Positions 37,687 to 47,748 of a DNA stretch of 64,000 nucleotides are shown here, in pieces (the first letter of the stretch is position 1; every line of letters begins with the position of its first letter). The stretch is taken from NCBI GenBank assembly GCA_026005175.1, contig BPKO01000004.1:248001-312000 (forward strand), read 5' to 3'. This DNA is from Candidatus Tectimicrobiota bacterium (GTDB lineage Bacteria > Tectomicrobia > Entotheonellia > Entotheonellales > Entotheonellaceae). Both the position numbers and the translations under genes were made by a program. Under the pieces are notes generated by a model that was not told where the DNA came from, made no database searches, and was given only the letters and a program-made list of their open reading frames with translations.

Positions 37687-38266
37687 CTACAGCAGCCCCA
37701 CCCGCCGCAGCACCTCGGCGACCTTGGGGTCGCCGGCCGCCAACTCCTGCAAGGCGCGCTCCACCCGCTCCTGGCGCACTTCGAGGCTCTGTGTGCGCCG
37801 CAGCGCCGGGCTCAGCGCCGTACGCCGGTCCCAAATGGCAAACCCGATGGTGGCGGCCACCACCCCCGGCAAAGGCCCCCACAATCCCCAAAAACAAAGT
37901 AGTGAGCTGCCCAAAGCGCCCCTCGACCTGCTCGAAGCGCTTGTCGATTTGCTCGAAGCGCCGGTCGACCTGCTCGAAGCGCTTGTCGATTTGCTCGAAG
38001 CGCCGGTCGACCTGCTCGAAGCGCTTGTCGATTTGCTCGAAGCGCTTGTCAACCTGCTCAAAGCGCCTGTCAACCTGCTCAAAGCGCTTGTCGATTTGCT
38101 CAAAGCGCTGTTCAAACCGCTTGCTCATCTCCTCCAGCTTCGTTTCGATGCGCACGAGCCGCTCGCGATCTTCCAGGGTATAGGGGACCGTCTGCGCTGC
38201 GAGACCCGCGGGCGCCCCCAGGCAAAGCAGCACCACGGCCAGCATGCCAAGGCCATGAATTCGCAC
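37687..38266 (-). CDS. Exported heptad-repeat coiled-coil protein with C-terminal membrane helix (frameshifted)
   Basis: A GTG start gives a signal peptide (GMLAVVLLCLGAPAGLAAQT). Then comes DRERLVRIETKLEEMSKRFE, followed by a run of near-identical heptads alternating RFEQIDK and RFEQVDR. After one indel near 37870 (a GGGGG run) it ends with a membrane helix (TTLFLGIVGAFAG joined to VVAATIGFAIWDRR), TALSPALRR and DPKVAEVLRRVGLL. The gene at 60447-61064 has the same plan and ending, so the two are paralogues. I do not know the function. A long coiled coil tethered at one membrane suggests a spacer or scaffold. Confidence 0.7.
37911..38115 (-). repeat. Coding minisatellite of 21-bp heptad units
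   Basis: About nine units of 21 bases encode the heptads RFEQIDK / RFEQVDR. Two unit types alternate (plus strand CGCTTGTCGATTTGCTCGAAG and CGCCGGTCGACCTGCTCGAA-type), giving a 42-base higher-order period. The near-identity at DNA level points to recent expansion by slippage or unequal exchange. Confidence 0.8.
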
Positions 38267-38355
38267 GCACCCTGCCCTCTTGCCCGTTTGTCGATGCTTC
38301 TGGCACCTGCCCCTGAACCTACCACAGGCGCCAGAGGCGCACAAGACACAGGAAG

Positions 38356-38372
38356 GGGGTCAGGTCTTGAAT
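38356..38372 (+). repeat. Solo copy of the Y1-transposase-associated motif
   Basis: GGGGTCAGGTCTTGAAT lies 27 bases past the end of the alpha/beta hydrolase gene and in the same orientation as the copy at 37590. The two copies bracket the coiled-coil gene. Confidence 0.7.
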
Positions 38373-38398
38373 TATCAGTGGCGGCCGCTGCCGCTTGC

Positions 38399-39217
38399 TC
38401 AACGCCAGCGGCGGCAGAAGTCTTGTACCACCTGCACGAAGGCCGCGGGGTTGTCGAGCATGAGGTTGTGGTAGGCCCCGGGCACCGTGGCCAGCGCCCC
38501 ATGGCGCAGCGCCCGCGCCAGGCGCTCGGCGTTGGCCGCCGGCATGAGCGGGCTGTGCTCGCCCCGCACCACCAGCACCGGGCAGGCCACGCGCGGCAGC
38601 ACGTCCCACACCCGCACCGGCGGGTGATTCAGAGCGCGGCGGTCGAACTTGAAGGTCCAGGTGCCGTCTGCCGTCTGGCACACCGCCTGCTCGGCCAGCG
38701 CCCGCAGCACCTGCGGCGGTGCCACCGTCTCGGGCGGCTGCAAGCGAAAGCGCTGCACGGCCTCCTCGCGGGTGGCAAAGACGGGCTGCGGGCGGGTACT
38801 GGCCTGGTGCAGGCGGGCCAGGGCCTCGCCGTCGAGCTCGCAGAGCATGTCGGCCACCACCAGGGCGCGCAGTGCCGCCGGCTGCGTGGCGGCGTAGCAC
38901 AGGCCCACGTACCCGCCCATGGAGTGGCCAACCAGAATGACGTCTTCGAGGTGCCGCGCGGCCACCAGCGCCGCCAGGTCAGCGACGTAGGCTTCAAAGC
39001 GATAGTCCGGCGGCTCTGGCCGGCCGCTGTCCCCGTGCCCGCGCAGGTCAGGGGCAATAACCAAGCCGTCCTCGGCAAGCCGCGGCGCCACGCCGTCCCA
39101 CCAGTGGGCGTGGCAGCCGCTGGCATGCAGCAACAGCAGCGACCGCTTTCCCGCTTCTCCCCACTGCAAGTAGTGCAGCCGCAGGCCGTTTACGGTAAGA
39201 AAGCGTTCTTCGGGCAT
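38399..39217 (-). CDS. Alpha/beta hydrolase
   Basis: The 272-residue protein from the ATG at 39217 (MPEERFLTVNGLRLHYLQWG) has an oxyanion strand LLLLHASGCHAHWWDG, a nucleophile elbow VGHSMGGYVGLCYA, and a late VRGEHSPLMPAANAER with the acid. AYHNLMLDNPAAF carries the catalytic histidine. It belongs to the general alpha/beta hydrolase group of esterases and C-C bond hydrolases. The substrate cannot be told. A GGGAG site lies before the ATG. Confidence 0.85.
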   Translation of the reverse strand: MPEERFLTVNGLRLHYLQWGEAGKRSLLLLHASGCHAHWWDGVAPRLAEDGLVIAPDLRGHGDSGRPEPPDYRFEAYVADLAALVAARHLEDVILVGHSMGGYVGLCYAATQPAALRALVVADMLCELDGEALARLHQASTRPQPVFATREEAVQRFRLQPPETVAPPQVLRALAEQAVCQTADGTWTFKFDRRALNHPPVRVWDVLPRVACPVLVVRGEHSPLMPAANAERLARALRHGALATVPGAYHNLMLDNPAAFVQVVQDFCRRWR

Positions 39218-39231
39218 GGGGCGCTCCCTTC

Positions 39232-39684
39232 TCACGAGTCCGTGCCGAGCTCGGCGACGCGCGCGCCGCTGAGGTCTCTGAGTCGCCATGGGTTGATGGC
39301 AAAGAGGCTGTGCGCCGTGCCGGCGGCGGCGTAGACGGTGTCGTGGGCGAGCAGGGCGGCGTCCATGAATACCGGCAGCGGCGTGGCGTGCGCCACCGGT
39401 GGCACGCCGCCCACGCGGTAGCCGGTGAGGCGCTCGACGGCGGCAGCGCGCGCCGGGCGCACCTGCCGGGCGCCGCAGAGGGCGGCCAGGCGCTCTGTGT
39501 CGACGCGCCGGTCGCCGCCGATGAGCACCAGCAGCGGCCGGCCATCGGCCTCAAAGACCAGCGACTTGACGATGCAGCCCGGCGCGGTGCCCAGGGCGGC
39601 GGCCGCCTGCTGCGCGGTGTGCACGGGGGTGGCAAAGGTGTGCACCGGCACCGTACAGCCCCGAGCAGCCAGAAAGTCGCGCAC
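39232..39684 (-). CDS. YbaK/EbsC-type aminoacyl-tRNA deacylase
   Basis: The ~150-residue protein has HTAQQAAAALGTAPGCIVKS, VLIGGDRRVDTERLAALCGA and YRVGGVPPVAHATPLPVFMD, the YbaK domain pattern. Such proteins hydrolyse mischarged tRNA, usually Cys- or Ala-tRNA(Pro). The ORF track starts at a GTG (39684). An ATG at about 39717 (KREQAAATAR) would add some ten residues if a one-base error lies between. The gene sits between an alpha/beta hydrolase and the AttH-like gene on the same strand. Confidence 0.82.
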   Translation of the reverse strand: MRDFLAARGCTVPVHTFATPVHTAQQAAAALGTAPGCIVKSLVFEADGRPLLVLIGGDRRVDTERLAALCGARQVRPARAAAVERLTGYRVGGVPPVAHATPLPVFMDAALLAHDTVYAAAGTAHSLFAINPWRLRDLSGARVAELGTDS

Positions 39685-39714
39685 ACCGCGCCGTGGCCGC
39701 TGCCTGCTCGCGCT

Positions 39715-40821
39715 TCATAGCCGCACCGGATGGGCGTAGCCGGTGAGCTCCACGTAGCCCGCCCCTTGCGTTTCTTGCCCCTGAAAGCGGCCGCGCACGC
39801 GCACGCGACCTTCCCAGTAAGTAATCAGGGTGCTGCTGTCGGTGATGAGCTCCTGCTCGGCCAGCACCGGCTCCAGGTGCAGCACCACGTCGAAGCGCGG
39901 CACGTAGAGCGTCCAGCGCTGCGGATAGACGGCGCCGCTTTTGGGACTGCGCCAGCGCTCGTGCGCCTCGACGCGAAAGTCGTCGCGGCGCAGGGGCACG
40001 GCGCTGCCGTCGGGCCGCACCAGGGTGCCGCTGGAAGCCGCATCGAGGCTGCCGTCGCGGCGCCGAATGTGGTAGAGCATGAGCTCGTGGTGGTTGTCGA
40101 GCTGCACGCTGAACCAGTCCCAGCCCACCTGCTCCTCGCTGAGCTGGGTGCTGCCAAACTCGTGGTCCATCCAGCTCAACCCGCTAACATCGAAGACGCC
40201 TTCTTCGGTGCGCAGCACCCCTTCGGTGTAGAGGCGGGTGAAGGAGTAGTAGTACGACGCCTGCCCTTTGCCCGCTCCCTTGCGGCTGAGGCCGCCCTCG
40301 CCGTGCAGCACCAGGGGCTTGAGGGGGGTGAGCACCAGGCGCAGCTCGTAGCCGGGAATGGCCCCCTGCAGGAAGTGGTGGCGGCCCAGGCGCTGCGCCA
40401 GCCAGTCCTCGTTCCACACGTGGTAGCGGCCCTCGGCGGCCCCGGCCACCCCCAGGGCGGCGCGGTTGCGCTTTTCGCCGTAGACGAAGCGCTGCCGCGC
40501 CTCGTCGGTGATCGCCATGTGCGCCAGGTAGAGCTGGTCGGCAAACCACTGCGAGGGGTTGAGGCTCAAGCCGGGGCGGTCGAGGCGGTGGCGGAAAAAC
40601 GTGAGCTGGTAGCCAAAGGTGCGCCCTGGCGCCGCGTGCAAGTGGCCGGTGTAGTACCACCACTCGGTCTGGAAGCCGGGATGGGCGCCGTGGTCGCGGG
40701 GAAATTCCCAGCGGTAGCCCGGCACCGCCTGCTGGAAGCCCAGCAGCGCCCCCTCGCCCGCGGCCAGCCAGAGGGCCACCCCCACCAGGCTGCCCACCAG
40801 GAACCAGAAGGATTTATTCAT
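39715..40821 (-). CDS. AttH/CrtC-like lipocalin-fold protein
   Basis: The protein of about 368 residues starts MNKSFWFLVGSLVGVALWLA, a signal or anchor segment. It has the family's early block FPRDHGAHPGFQTEWWYYTGHL, then FGYQLTFFRHRL and SWMDHEFGSTQLSEEQVGWD. This matches AttH and hydroxyneurosporene-dehydratase-like (CrtC) proteins with two lipocalin-like halves. With the ABC permease and ATPase upstream it reproduces the AttEFGH-like arrangement. The ATG overlaps the permease stop by 8 bases. It probably acts in the periplasm on a lipid or other hydrophobic compound. Confidence 0.82.
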   Translation of the reverse strand: MNKSFWFLVGSLVGVALWLAAGEGALLGFQQAVPGYRWEFPRDHGAHPGFQTEWWYYTGHLHAAPGRTFGYQLTFFRHRLDRPGLSLNPSQWFADQLYLAHMAITDEARQRFVYGEKRNRAALGVAGAAEGRYHVWNEDWLAQRLGRHHFLQGAIPGYELRLVLTPLKPLVLHGEGGLSRKGAGKGQASYYYSFTRLYTEGVLRTEEGVFDVSGLSWMDHEFGSTQLSEEQVGWDWFSVQLDNHHELMLYHIRRRDGSLDAASSGTLVRPDGSAVPLRRDDFRVEAHERWRSPKSGAVYPQRWTLYVPRFDVVLHLEPVLAEQELITDSSTLITYWEGRVRVRGRFQGQETQGAGYVELTGYAHPVRL

Positions 40822-43372
40822 ACTGGATCGCCTCCACCACGGGAACGCGTGCCGCCTGCTGCGCCGGCCGCCAGCTGGCGGCCAGGGTGGCCGCCACCAG
40901 AAGGACGAAGGCGGCAGCGGCAAACCATCCCGGCACGGTCAGCTGCAGCGTCCAGCCAAACACCTGGCGATTGATGACGTAAATAAGAATCAGGGCCAGG
41001 AAGAAGCCAGCCACCAGGCCGCTGCTGCCGCCCACCACCCCCATCAGCCCCCCTTCCAGCAGCACCATGCGCGCCAGGCGCTGCCGTGTCGCCCCCACGG
41101 CGCGCAGCACCCCCAGCTCGCGGGTGCGCTCCAGGATGGCCGCCGACAGGGCGGTGGTCACCCCGAGCAGGGCCACGGCAATGGCGATGATCTCCAGGGC
41201 GTACGTGACCCAGAAGGGCTGCGCCACCAGCTCCAGCACCCGCTCTTTGAACTTGCCGCGGGTCAGCACGTAAAGCGGGTAGCGGCCGGCAAAGTGGCGC
41301 TGGATGCGCTGCGCCACCTCGTCGAGGTCGGCCCCCGGCGCCACGAAGACGCCAAAGGCATCGACTTGCGGGTCGTCCCAAAAGGCAACGTAGGTGCGGC
41401 GGTTCATGGTGATGGTGCCGCGCTCCGAGGAGTAGTCGATGACCACGCCGGCAATGGCAAAGCGCTGCGGCCCGCGCGGGGTAGGCAGCACCAGGGTGTC
41501 GCCCACCCCAAGGCGGTAGCGGCGGCTGAAGTTCTCCGACACCAGCACCGCCTGCGCCTCGAGCACCTGGCGCATCGCCGCCTGGGGATCGCCGGCGGCA
41601 AAGGGATAGGTGCCGTAGCGCGCGTAGACGTCGAAGTCCACCGCCACCAGCAGCACGGGGTCGCCCCGGTACGTGATGTCGAGGGCGCGCGCGCTGTCGA
41701 CGTCGCGCACCCCGTCGAGGCGCAGCAGCTCGTCGCGCAAGGCGTGCGGCAGGGAAAGGCCACTGCGCTCGCCGCCGGGCGAGGCCTGGTGCACCAGCAA
41801 ATCGGCGCGCAGCGTCTGCTCTACCCAAGTGTAAACGGTGCGCTTGAAGCTCTGGATCATGATGGCGACGCTGATCATCATGGCAAAGCTGGTAAGCAAG
41901 GCCGCGGTGGCCACCGTGGTGCGGCGCAAGGCGTAGCGCAGGTTGTCGAGCGCCAGCAAGCCCTCCACACCGCCGCCGCGCAGCAGCAGCGGCCGCGCCA
42001 CCCCCAGCGCCCGCAGCAGCAGCGGCACCAGGCAGGAAAGCCCCAGCACCAGGGCCAGGCAGGCCAGATAGCCAAAGAGCGCCACCTCGCCCAGCGGCGG
42101 CAGCTGCGACAGGCCGTAGGCGGCGGCCAGCAGCCCCAGGCCCACCAGGGTCACCGGCCACACCGGCGCCTGGCGCGGCGTGTAGACGCCGCGCTGCTGC
42201 AGGGCGTCGAGGGGCGCCACGCGCAGGGCCTCGCGCACCGGCCAGGCCGCCGCCCCCAGGGTGGTGCCCAACCCCAGGGCCACCCCGGCCAGGGCGGTGC
42301 CCGGGGTGAGCACCAGGCGGTCGAGGTGCTCGCGCAGGAAGAGGGCGGTGATCGCCGGCGCCACCAGCCACAGCGCCAGGCGCGCCAGGAGCAAGCCCAG
42401 GCCCACGCCGGCCACGGACCCCACTGCGCCCAGGAGCAAGGCCTCGCCCAGGATGAGGCGCCGCAGGCGCCGGCGCGCCACCCCCAGGGCGCGCAGGATG
42501 CCCAGCTCGCGGCGGCGCTGCACCACGGCGCTGGTGGTGCTGTTGTAAATGAGGAACAAGCCGACGATGAGGGCGATGAGGCTCAGCGCCGTCAGGTTGA
42601 CGTGGAACGAGCGCAGCATTTTCTCCACCGTGCGGTTGCGCGCCTGCGGCCGCCGCACCTGTACCCCCGGCCCCAGACGCTGCTGCAGGGCGGCCTGCAG
42701 GGCGTCCAGAGGAAAGCCCGCCTGCGGCACCACGTCGATGCGGTCCAGGCGCCCCAGGCGGTGAAAGAGCAGCTGCGCGGCGGCGATGTCCATGACGGCA
42801 AAGTGGCCGCCCAGCGCCTCGGCAGCGCCGGTGGGCCGCAGCAAGCCGCGCACCACCAGCCGCCGCGTGCCCTGCGCCGTGTGCACGTGCACCGGGTCCC
42901 CCAGGCGCAGGCCGTAGCGGCGGGCAAAGCGGGTACTTAGCACGAGGGCGTCGGGCTGGGTGAGCAGGGCCAGGGGATCGCGGCGGTCGGTCTCCTGCCA
43001 GGCAAAGGTATAGTCGCGCACCGCGCGGTCGGTGACCAGGTCGATGCCGGCCACCAGCAGCGGCGCGCCCTCCGCTTCCTGCACCAGCACGTCGGCCAGC
43101 ACCAGCGGCGCGGCCGCCGCCACCCCCGGGGTGCGGCGCACCACGGTGAGCAGCCTTTCGTCGATGGGTGCCCCGTAGCCGGTGATCTCCAGGCTGGCGC
43201 GGCCGGCAATGGCGTCGACGGTGCGGGCAAAGGCGCGCAGGGTGCTCACGTTGGTCACCCGCACGGCGACGAAGACCGCCACCCCCAGGGCAATGCCGGC
43301 GGCTGCCAGCACGACGCGCCCGCGGTGCTGGCGCACGTGCGGAAGGCTGATCAAGCGCCACAGCGCCCACAT
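40814..43372 (-). CDS. ABC transporter permease with two FtsX domains
   Basis: The 852-residue protein begins with a membrane anchor (VVLAAAGIALGVAVFVAVRV) and a periplasmic MacB-PCD-like segment. An FtsX domain follows (TALSLIALIVGLFLIYNSTT), then a second periplasmic part and a second FtsX domain near the C-terminus (GVTTALSAAILERTRELGVL). This double form is typical of permeases that extract lipids or lipoproteins from the inner membrane, and of AttG-like proteins. It is flanked by its ATPase (5 bases upstream) and the lipocalin-like protein. The frame is intact. Confidence 0.9.
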   Translation of the reverse strand: MWALWRLISLPHVRQHRGRVVLAAAGIALGVAVFVAVRVTNVSTLRAFARTVDAIAGRASLEITGYGAPIDERLLTVVRRTPGVAAAAPLVLADVLVQEAEGAPLLVAGIDLVTDRAVRDYTFAWQETDRRDPLALLTQPDALVLSTRFARRYGLRLGDPVHVHTAQGTRRLVVRGLLRPTGAAEALGGHFAVMDIAAAQLLFHRLGRLDRIDVVPQAGFPLDALQAALQQRLGPGVQVRRPQARNRTVEKMLRSFHVNLTALSLIALIVGLFLIYNSTTSAVVQRRRELGILRALGVARRRLRRLILGEALLLGAVGSVAGVGLGLLLARLALWLVAPAITALFLREHLDRLVLTPGTALAGVALGLGTTLGAAAWPVREALRVAPLDALQQRGVYTPRQAPVWPVTLVGLGLLAAAYGLSQLPPLGEVALFGYLACLALVLGLSCLVPLLLRALGVARPLLLRGGGVEGLLALDNLRYALRRTTVATAALLTSFAMMISVAIMIQSFKRTVYTWVEQTLRADLLVHQASPGGERSGLSLPHALRDELLRLDGVRDVDSARALDITYRGDPVLLVAVDFDVYARYGTYPFAAGDPQAAMRQVLEAQAVLVSENFSRRYRLGVGDTLVLPTPRGPQRFAIAGVVIDYSSERGTITMNRRTYVAFWDDPQVDAFGVFVAPGADLDEVAQRIQRHFAGRYPLYVLTRGKFKERVLELVAQPFWVTYALEIIAIAVALLGVTTALSAAILERTRELGVLRAVGATRQRLARMVLLEGGLMGVVGGSSGLVAGFFLALILIYVINRQVFGWTLQLTVPGWFAAAAFVLLVAATLAASWRPAQQAARVPVVEAIQYE

Positions 43373-43376
43373 CGCC

Positions 43377-44069
<693 letters not shown>

Positions 44070-44088
44070 GCGCCTTCCTCCGGCCGCA

Positions 44089-45270
44089 TTACCATACTTC
44101 TCCGACGAGGCCCTTGAGGTAGCCGGTTTCGGGAATGGCCAGCACCTCGGGGTGGTGCAGGGCCTGGCCCAGGTGCTGGCGCACGATGAGCTGGCGCCGC
44201 GCGTCGGCAGCCGCTTCTGCCACCGTGGCCACGAAGCGCGCCCGCTCAATATAATAGGAACAGGTAAACGTGAGCAACACCCCGCCCGGGCGCAGCAGCT
44301 TCAGCGCGCGCAGGTTGATCTCCTTGTAGCCGCTGAGCGCCTTGTCGACGGCAGCGCGGTGCTGGGTGAAAGAAGGCGGGTCGAGGATGACCACGTCGAA
44401 CTGGCGCCCCTCGGCCACCAGCTGCCGCAGGCGGTCAAAGGCGTTGGCGGCTTCAAAGCGGCAGACGTGTGCCAGGCGGTTGAGTTCGGCGTGGTGGCGG
44501 GCCAGGGCGAGGGCCGCCTCTGACACCTCCAGCCCCAGCACCTCACCGGCGCCGGCTGCCGCGGCGTGCAGGGCAAAGGCGCCCGTGTAGCAAAAGGCGT
44601 CGAGCACCGCCGCGCCCGCGGGCACCAGGGCACGCAGCGCCAGGTGGTTGTCCATCTGATCGAGGTAAAAGCCGGTTTTGTGCCCGGTGGCCACGTCGAC
44701 GTCAAAGGCCAGGCCGTGCTCGGCGATGCGCACCGTGGTGGGAAAGGGCGCCGAGAGAAAGCCGCTGTGTAGCGCCAGGCCGTCGTTGCGGCGGGCGCTG
44801 TGGTCGTTGCGGGCGTAGACGTGGGGGATGCCGGTGAGCTCTTGCAGCAGGCGCACCAGCTGCGCTTGCTGCAAGTCCATGGCCAGCGAGGTGCACTGCA
44901 GCACCAGCACCTCGGCGTAGCGGTCCACGGTGAGGCCGGGCAAGCCGTCGGCTTCGGCGTGCACCAGGCGCAGGGCGCTGGCGCCGGGGTAGAGGCGCTG
45001 GCGGCGCGCCAGGGCCCAGGCGAGGCGCCGGCGCAGCAGCGCTTCGTCCACCGCCTCGTGCGGGTCGCGGGTGAGGACGCGCAGGCGGATCTTGGAGCGG
45101 CCGTTGTAGTAGCCGCGCCCCAGGAACTGGCCGCGGCGGCTGTAGCAATCCACCACCGCGCCGTCTTCGAGCGCGCCCTGGGCGTCCACGATTTCTCCCT
45201 CGTAGACCCAGGGGTGGCCGCGGCGCTGGCGCGCCTCGCCGGCCTTGTTTACAATGACGCGGGCGAGCAT
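44089..45270 (-). CDS. rlmI: 23S rRNA (cytosine-5-)-methyltransferase, RlmI family
   Basis: The 393-residue protein starts MLARVIVNKAGEARQRRGHP, a PUA-domain opening. It has GHKTGFYLDQMDNHLALRAL, a SAM-binding site VLDAFCYTGAFALHAAAAGA, the catalytic-area VILDPPSFTQHRAAVDKALS and LLTFTCSYYIERARF. This is the RlmI/RlmK class I methyltransferase order; E. coli RlmI modifies C1962 of 23S rRNA. The ATG at 45270 replaces the much earlier ORF-track start, which runs through the divergent glyQS gene. Confidence 0.9.
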   Translation of the reverse strand: MLARVIVNKAGEARQRRGHPWVYEGEIVDAQGALEDGAVVDCYSRRGQFLGRGYYNGRSKIRLRVLTRDPHEAVDEALLRRRLAWALARRQRLYPGASALRLVHAEADGLPGLTVDRYAEVLVLQCTSLAMDLQQAQLVRLLQELTGIPHVYARNDHSARRNDGLALHSGFLSAPFPTTVRIAEHGLAFDVDVATGHKTGFYLDQMDNHLALRALVPAGAAVLDAFCYTGAFALHAAAAGAGEVLGLEVSEAALALARHHAELNRLAHVCRFEAANAFDRLRQLVAEGRQFDVVILDPPSFTQHRAAVDKALSGYKEINLRALKLLRPGGVLLTFTCSYYIERARFVATVAEAAADARRQLIVRQHLGQALHHPEVLAIPETGYLKGLVGEVW

Positions 45271-45336
45271 GCTTGCCGTGCTCCTCTGCCGGTGGTTACG
45301 ATTATAGCCAAGCCTGAGCTGGGCGGAGGAAGGGCC

Positions 45337-46647
45337 ATGGCCGTAGAGCTGGAAACCATCGTGTCGCTGTGCAAGCGGCGCGGCTTTATTTTCCAAAGCA
45401 GCGAGATTTACGGGGGTCTGGGCGGGGCCTGGGACTACGGCCCGCTGGGGGTGGAGCTGAAAAAGAACCTCAAGTGCGCCTGGTGGCGCGACAACGTGTA
45501 TGCCCGCGACGACATGGAAGGGCTCGATGCCGCCATCCTCATGCACCCCCGGGTGTGGGAGGCCTCGGGCCACGTGGCCGGCTTTACCGATCCGCTGGTC
45601 GACTGCAAGCAGTGCAAGAAGCGCTTTCGCGCCGACCACGTCAGCGGGCCGGGCTGCCCCGAGTGCGGCGGCGAGCTCACCGAGCCGCGCGCAGTTCAAT
45701 TTGATGTTCAAGACCTATCGTCGGCCCGGTGGAGCGAGAGAAGCGGCCCTTGTCTACCTGCGGCCGGAGACGGCACAGGGGATTTTCGTCAACTTTCCAG
45801 AACGTGCTCGACTCGACGCGCGGCGAAGCTGCCCTTCGGCATCGCGCAGATCGGCAAAGCCTTCCGCAACGAAATCACGCCGCGCCATTTCACGTTTCGC
45901 ACGCGCGAGTTCGAGCAGATGGAGATCGAGTACTTCGTGCCCCCCGCGAGCGCCGACGAGTGGTTCGACTACTGGGTGAAGGAGCGGTACAGATGGTACT
46001 TAAAATACGGAATGCGACCAGACCACCTGCGCTTGCGCCAGCACGGCCCCGAAGAGCTGGCCCACTACGCCCGCGCCACGTACGACGTCGAGTACCGCTT
46101 TCCTATGGGCTGGCTGGAGCTCGAGGGCATTGCCCACCGCGGCGACTTCGACCTCAAAGCCCACGCCCAGGCCAGTGGCCGCAACCTGACCTACTTCGAT
46201 GACCGCACCCGGGAGCGCTACTTCCCTTACGTCATCGAACCCTCCGCAGGGGTGGACCGCGCCGCCCTGGCTTTTCTCGTCGACGCCTACCGCGAAGAGG
46301 AAGTGCGCGGCCGGCGGCGGGTGGTGCTGCGCCTGCACCCGGCCCTGGCGCCCATCAAAGTGGCGGTCTTGCCGCTGCTGCGCAACCGCGCCGAGGTAGT
46401 GGAGCTGGCGCGCAAGCTCTACGCCGACCTGCGCCGCCGCTTTCCCGCCGACTACAACGACACCGGCGCCATCGGCAAGCTCTACGCCCGCCAGGACGAG
46501 GTGGGCACTCCCTTCTGCGTCACCGTGGACGTGCAGACCCTGGAAGACCACCAGGTGACGGTGCGCGACCGCGACACCACCGAGCAGGTGCGCCTGGCCC
46601 TCGACCAGGTGGTGGCCTACTTGCAAGACAAGCTAGCAGTAGATTAG
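45337..46647 (+). CDS. glyQS: Single-chain glycyl-tRNA synthetase (several indels)
   Basis: The start [20 protein letters not shown] follows a GGAGGAAGG site. It then has [20 protein letters not shown], a zinc ribbon ([16 protein letters not shown]) and class II motifs ([44 protein letters not shown]). A C-terminal anticodon domain ([15 protein letters not shown]) is complete. Between about 45690 and 45835 the reading frame is scrambled by five or six extra bases, which sum to a multiple of three. The expected [24 protein letters not shown] text is visible across frames. I read this as sequence error in an essential gene. Confidence 0.92.
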   Translation: MAVELETIVSLCKRRGFIFQSSEIYGGLGGAWDYGPLGVELKKNLKCAWWRDNVYARDDMEGLDAAILMHPRVWEASGHVAGFTDPLVDCKQCKKRFRADHVSGPGCPECGGELTEPRAVQFDVQDLSSARWSERSGPCLPAAGDGTGDFRQLSRTCSTRRAAKLPFGIAQIGKAFRNEITPRHFTFRTREFEQMEIEYFVPPASADEWFDYWVKERYRWYLKYGMRPDHLRLRQHGPEELAHYARATYDVEYRFPMGWLELEGIAHRGDFDLKAHAQASGRNLTYFDDRTRERYFPYVIEPSAGVDRAALAFLVDAYREEEVRGRRRVVLRLHPALAPIKVAVLPLLRNRAEVVELARKLYADLRRRFPADYNDTGAIGKLYARQDEVGTPFCVTVDVQTLEDHQVTVRDRDTTEQVRLALDQVVAYLQDKLAVD

Positions 46648-46651
46648 CACC

Positions 46652-47065
46652 GTGCGCGTGCTTCGCGTGGTGGCCGGGCTGCTGCAGCGCGGCGGCGCCT
46701 TGCTGGTGTGCCAGCGCCGGCCCGATGCCGCCTTCCCCCTGCTATGGGAGTTCCCGGGCGGCAAGGTGCGGCCGGGCGAGACCGACGAAGCGGCACTGCG
46801 CCGCGAGCTGCGCGAGGAGCTGGGCATCGCGGCGCGCATCGGACCGCTGCTCTACCACACCCGCCACGCCTACCCCGGGCTTTACGAAGTCGACTTGCGC
46901 TTTTTTGCCGTGCTTTCCTTTTGCGGCGAGCCGCGCAACCTGGCCTTTGCCCAGATCCGCTGGCTGCCGCCGGCCGCTCTTGCCGCTTTGCCCTTTCTGG
47001 CCGCCGACGCCGAGCTCATCGCCTTGCTACAAGAAGGCCGCCTCTCCCTGCCGCCTCAGGCGTAG
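46652..47065 (+). CDS. NUDIX hydrolase, MutT type
   Basis: The 137-residue protein contains a full NUDIX box, GGKVRPGETDEAALRRELRE ending EELGI, preceded by PLLWEFPGG as in MutT. The later ALSFCGEP..AFAQIRWLPP part matches MutT-type substrate loops. It probably hydrolyses 8-oxo-dGTP, protecting DNA from oxidised nucleotides. The start is a GTG 4 bases past the glyQS stop, so it is likely co-transcribed with glyQS. It overlaps the convergent oxidoreductase gene by 10 bases. Confidence 0.88.
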   Translation: MRVLRVVAGLLQRGGALLVCQRRPDAAFPLLWEFPGGKVRPGETDEAALRRELREELGIAARIGPLLYHTRHAYPGLYEVDLRFFAVLSFCGEPRNLAFAQIRWLPPAALAALPFLAADAELIALLQEGRLSLPPQA

Positions 47066-47664
47066 CGCTGCTCGCGCCAGGGGTCGCCGTAGGGGTGGTA
47101 GCCGCGCTGTTCCCAGTAGCCGGGGCGCTCGTGCGCCAGAAACTCCAGGGCGCAGACCCACTTGACGCTTTTCCAGCCGTAGAGATGCGGCACCACCAGG
47201 CGCAGCGGGTAGCCGTGTGCCGGCGGCAAGTCGGCGCCGTTGCGCCGCCAGGCCAGCAGCACCTCGGGGCGTTGCAGGTCGGCCAGCGGCAAGCTGGCAC
47301 TGTAGCCGTTGGCGCTGTGCACCAGCACGTGGCGCGCTTCAGGCGCCAGGGGAAGCGCTGCCAGCACGTCGGCGCAGCGCACCCCTTCCCACAGATTGTC
47401 AAGGACGCTCCACGCCGAGACGCAGTGGAGGTCGGCGCGCACGCGCACCACGGGAAAGCGCCCGCCGGCGGTAAGCTCGCCATAGGTGAGCTGCGCCTCC
47501 GCCGCCACCAGGCCAAAAAGGCGCAGGCGCCAGCGCGGCGGGTCAAAGGGCGGAATAGGGCCCACGTGCAGCACCGGCAGGGTGGTGGCCAGGCGCTGCC
47601 CCGGCGGCAGCCGCTGGCGCAAGGCCAGGGTGGCGTCGATTTTGCGCTGCAGCCAGCGCCACAT
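47056..47664 (-). CDS. Molybdopterin-dependent oxidoreductase, sulfite oxidase-like domain
   Basis: The 202-residue protein from the ATG at 47664 (MWRWLQRKIDATLALRQRLP) contains VRADLHCVSAWSVLDNLWEG with the molybdenum-ligating cysteine. It continues with HSANGYSASLPLADLQRPEV, PLRLVVPHLYGWKSVKWV and GYWEQRGYHPYGDPWREQRY. This is the sulfite-oxidase-like molybdopterin domain without a heme or dimerisation domain, as in YedY-related proteins. No Tat signal is visible. A GCGGAGGAG site precedes the ATG. The substrate is unknown. Confidence 0.87.
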   Translation of the reverse strand: MWRWLQRKIDATLALRQRLPPGQRLATTLPVLHVGPIPPFDPPRWRLRLFGLVAAEAQLTYGELTAGGRFPVVRVRADLHCVSAWSVLDNLWEGVRCADVLAALPLAPEARHVLVHSANGYSASLPLADLQRPEVLLAWRRNGADLPPAHGYPLRLVVPHLYGWKSVKWVCALEFLAHERPGYWEQRGYHPYGDPWREQRYA

Positions 47665-47748
47665 GGCTCCTCCGCAGGCGGTTGGCAAACTCGCGTGGCT
47701 AGCGTACCATAGCGGCGGCTCCCTGTCACGGCAAAGGAGGACGCCCCG

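Noticed and set aside
41294-42940. 548-residue plus-strand ORF opposite the FtsX permease (and similar long ORFs opposite rtcB, glyQS and the TPR-barrel gene)
   Set aside because: GC-rich codon bias leaves long antisense frames open; their translations are His/Gln/Ala/Arg-rich with no motifs.
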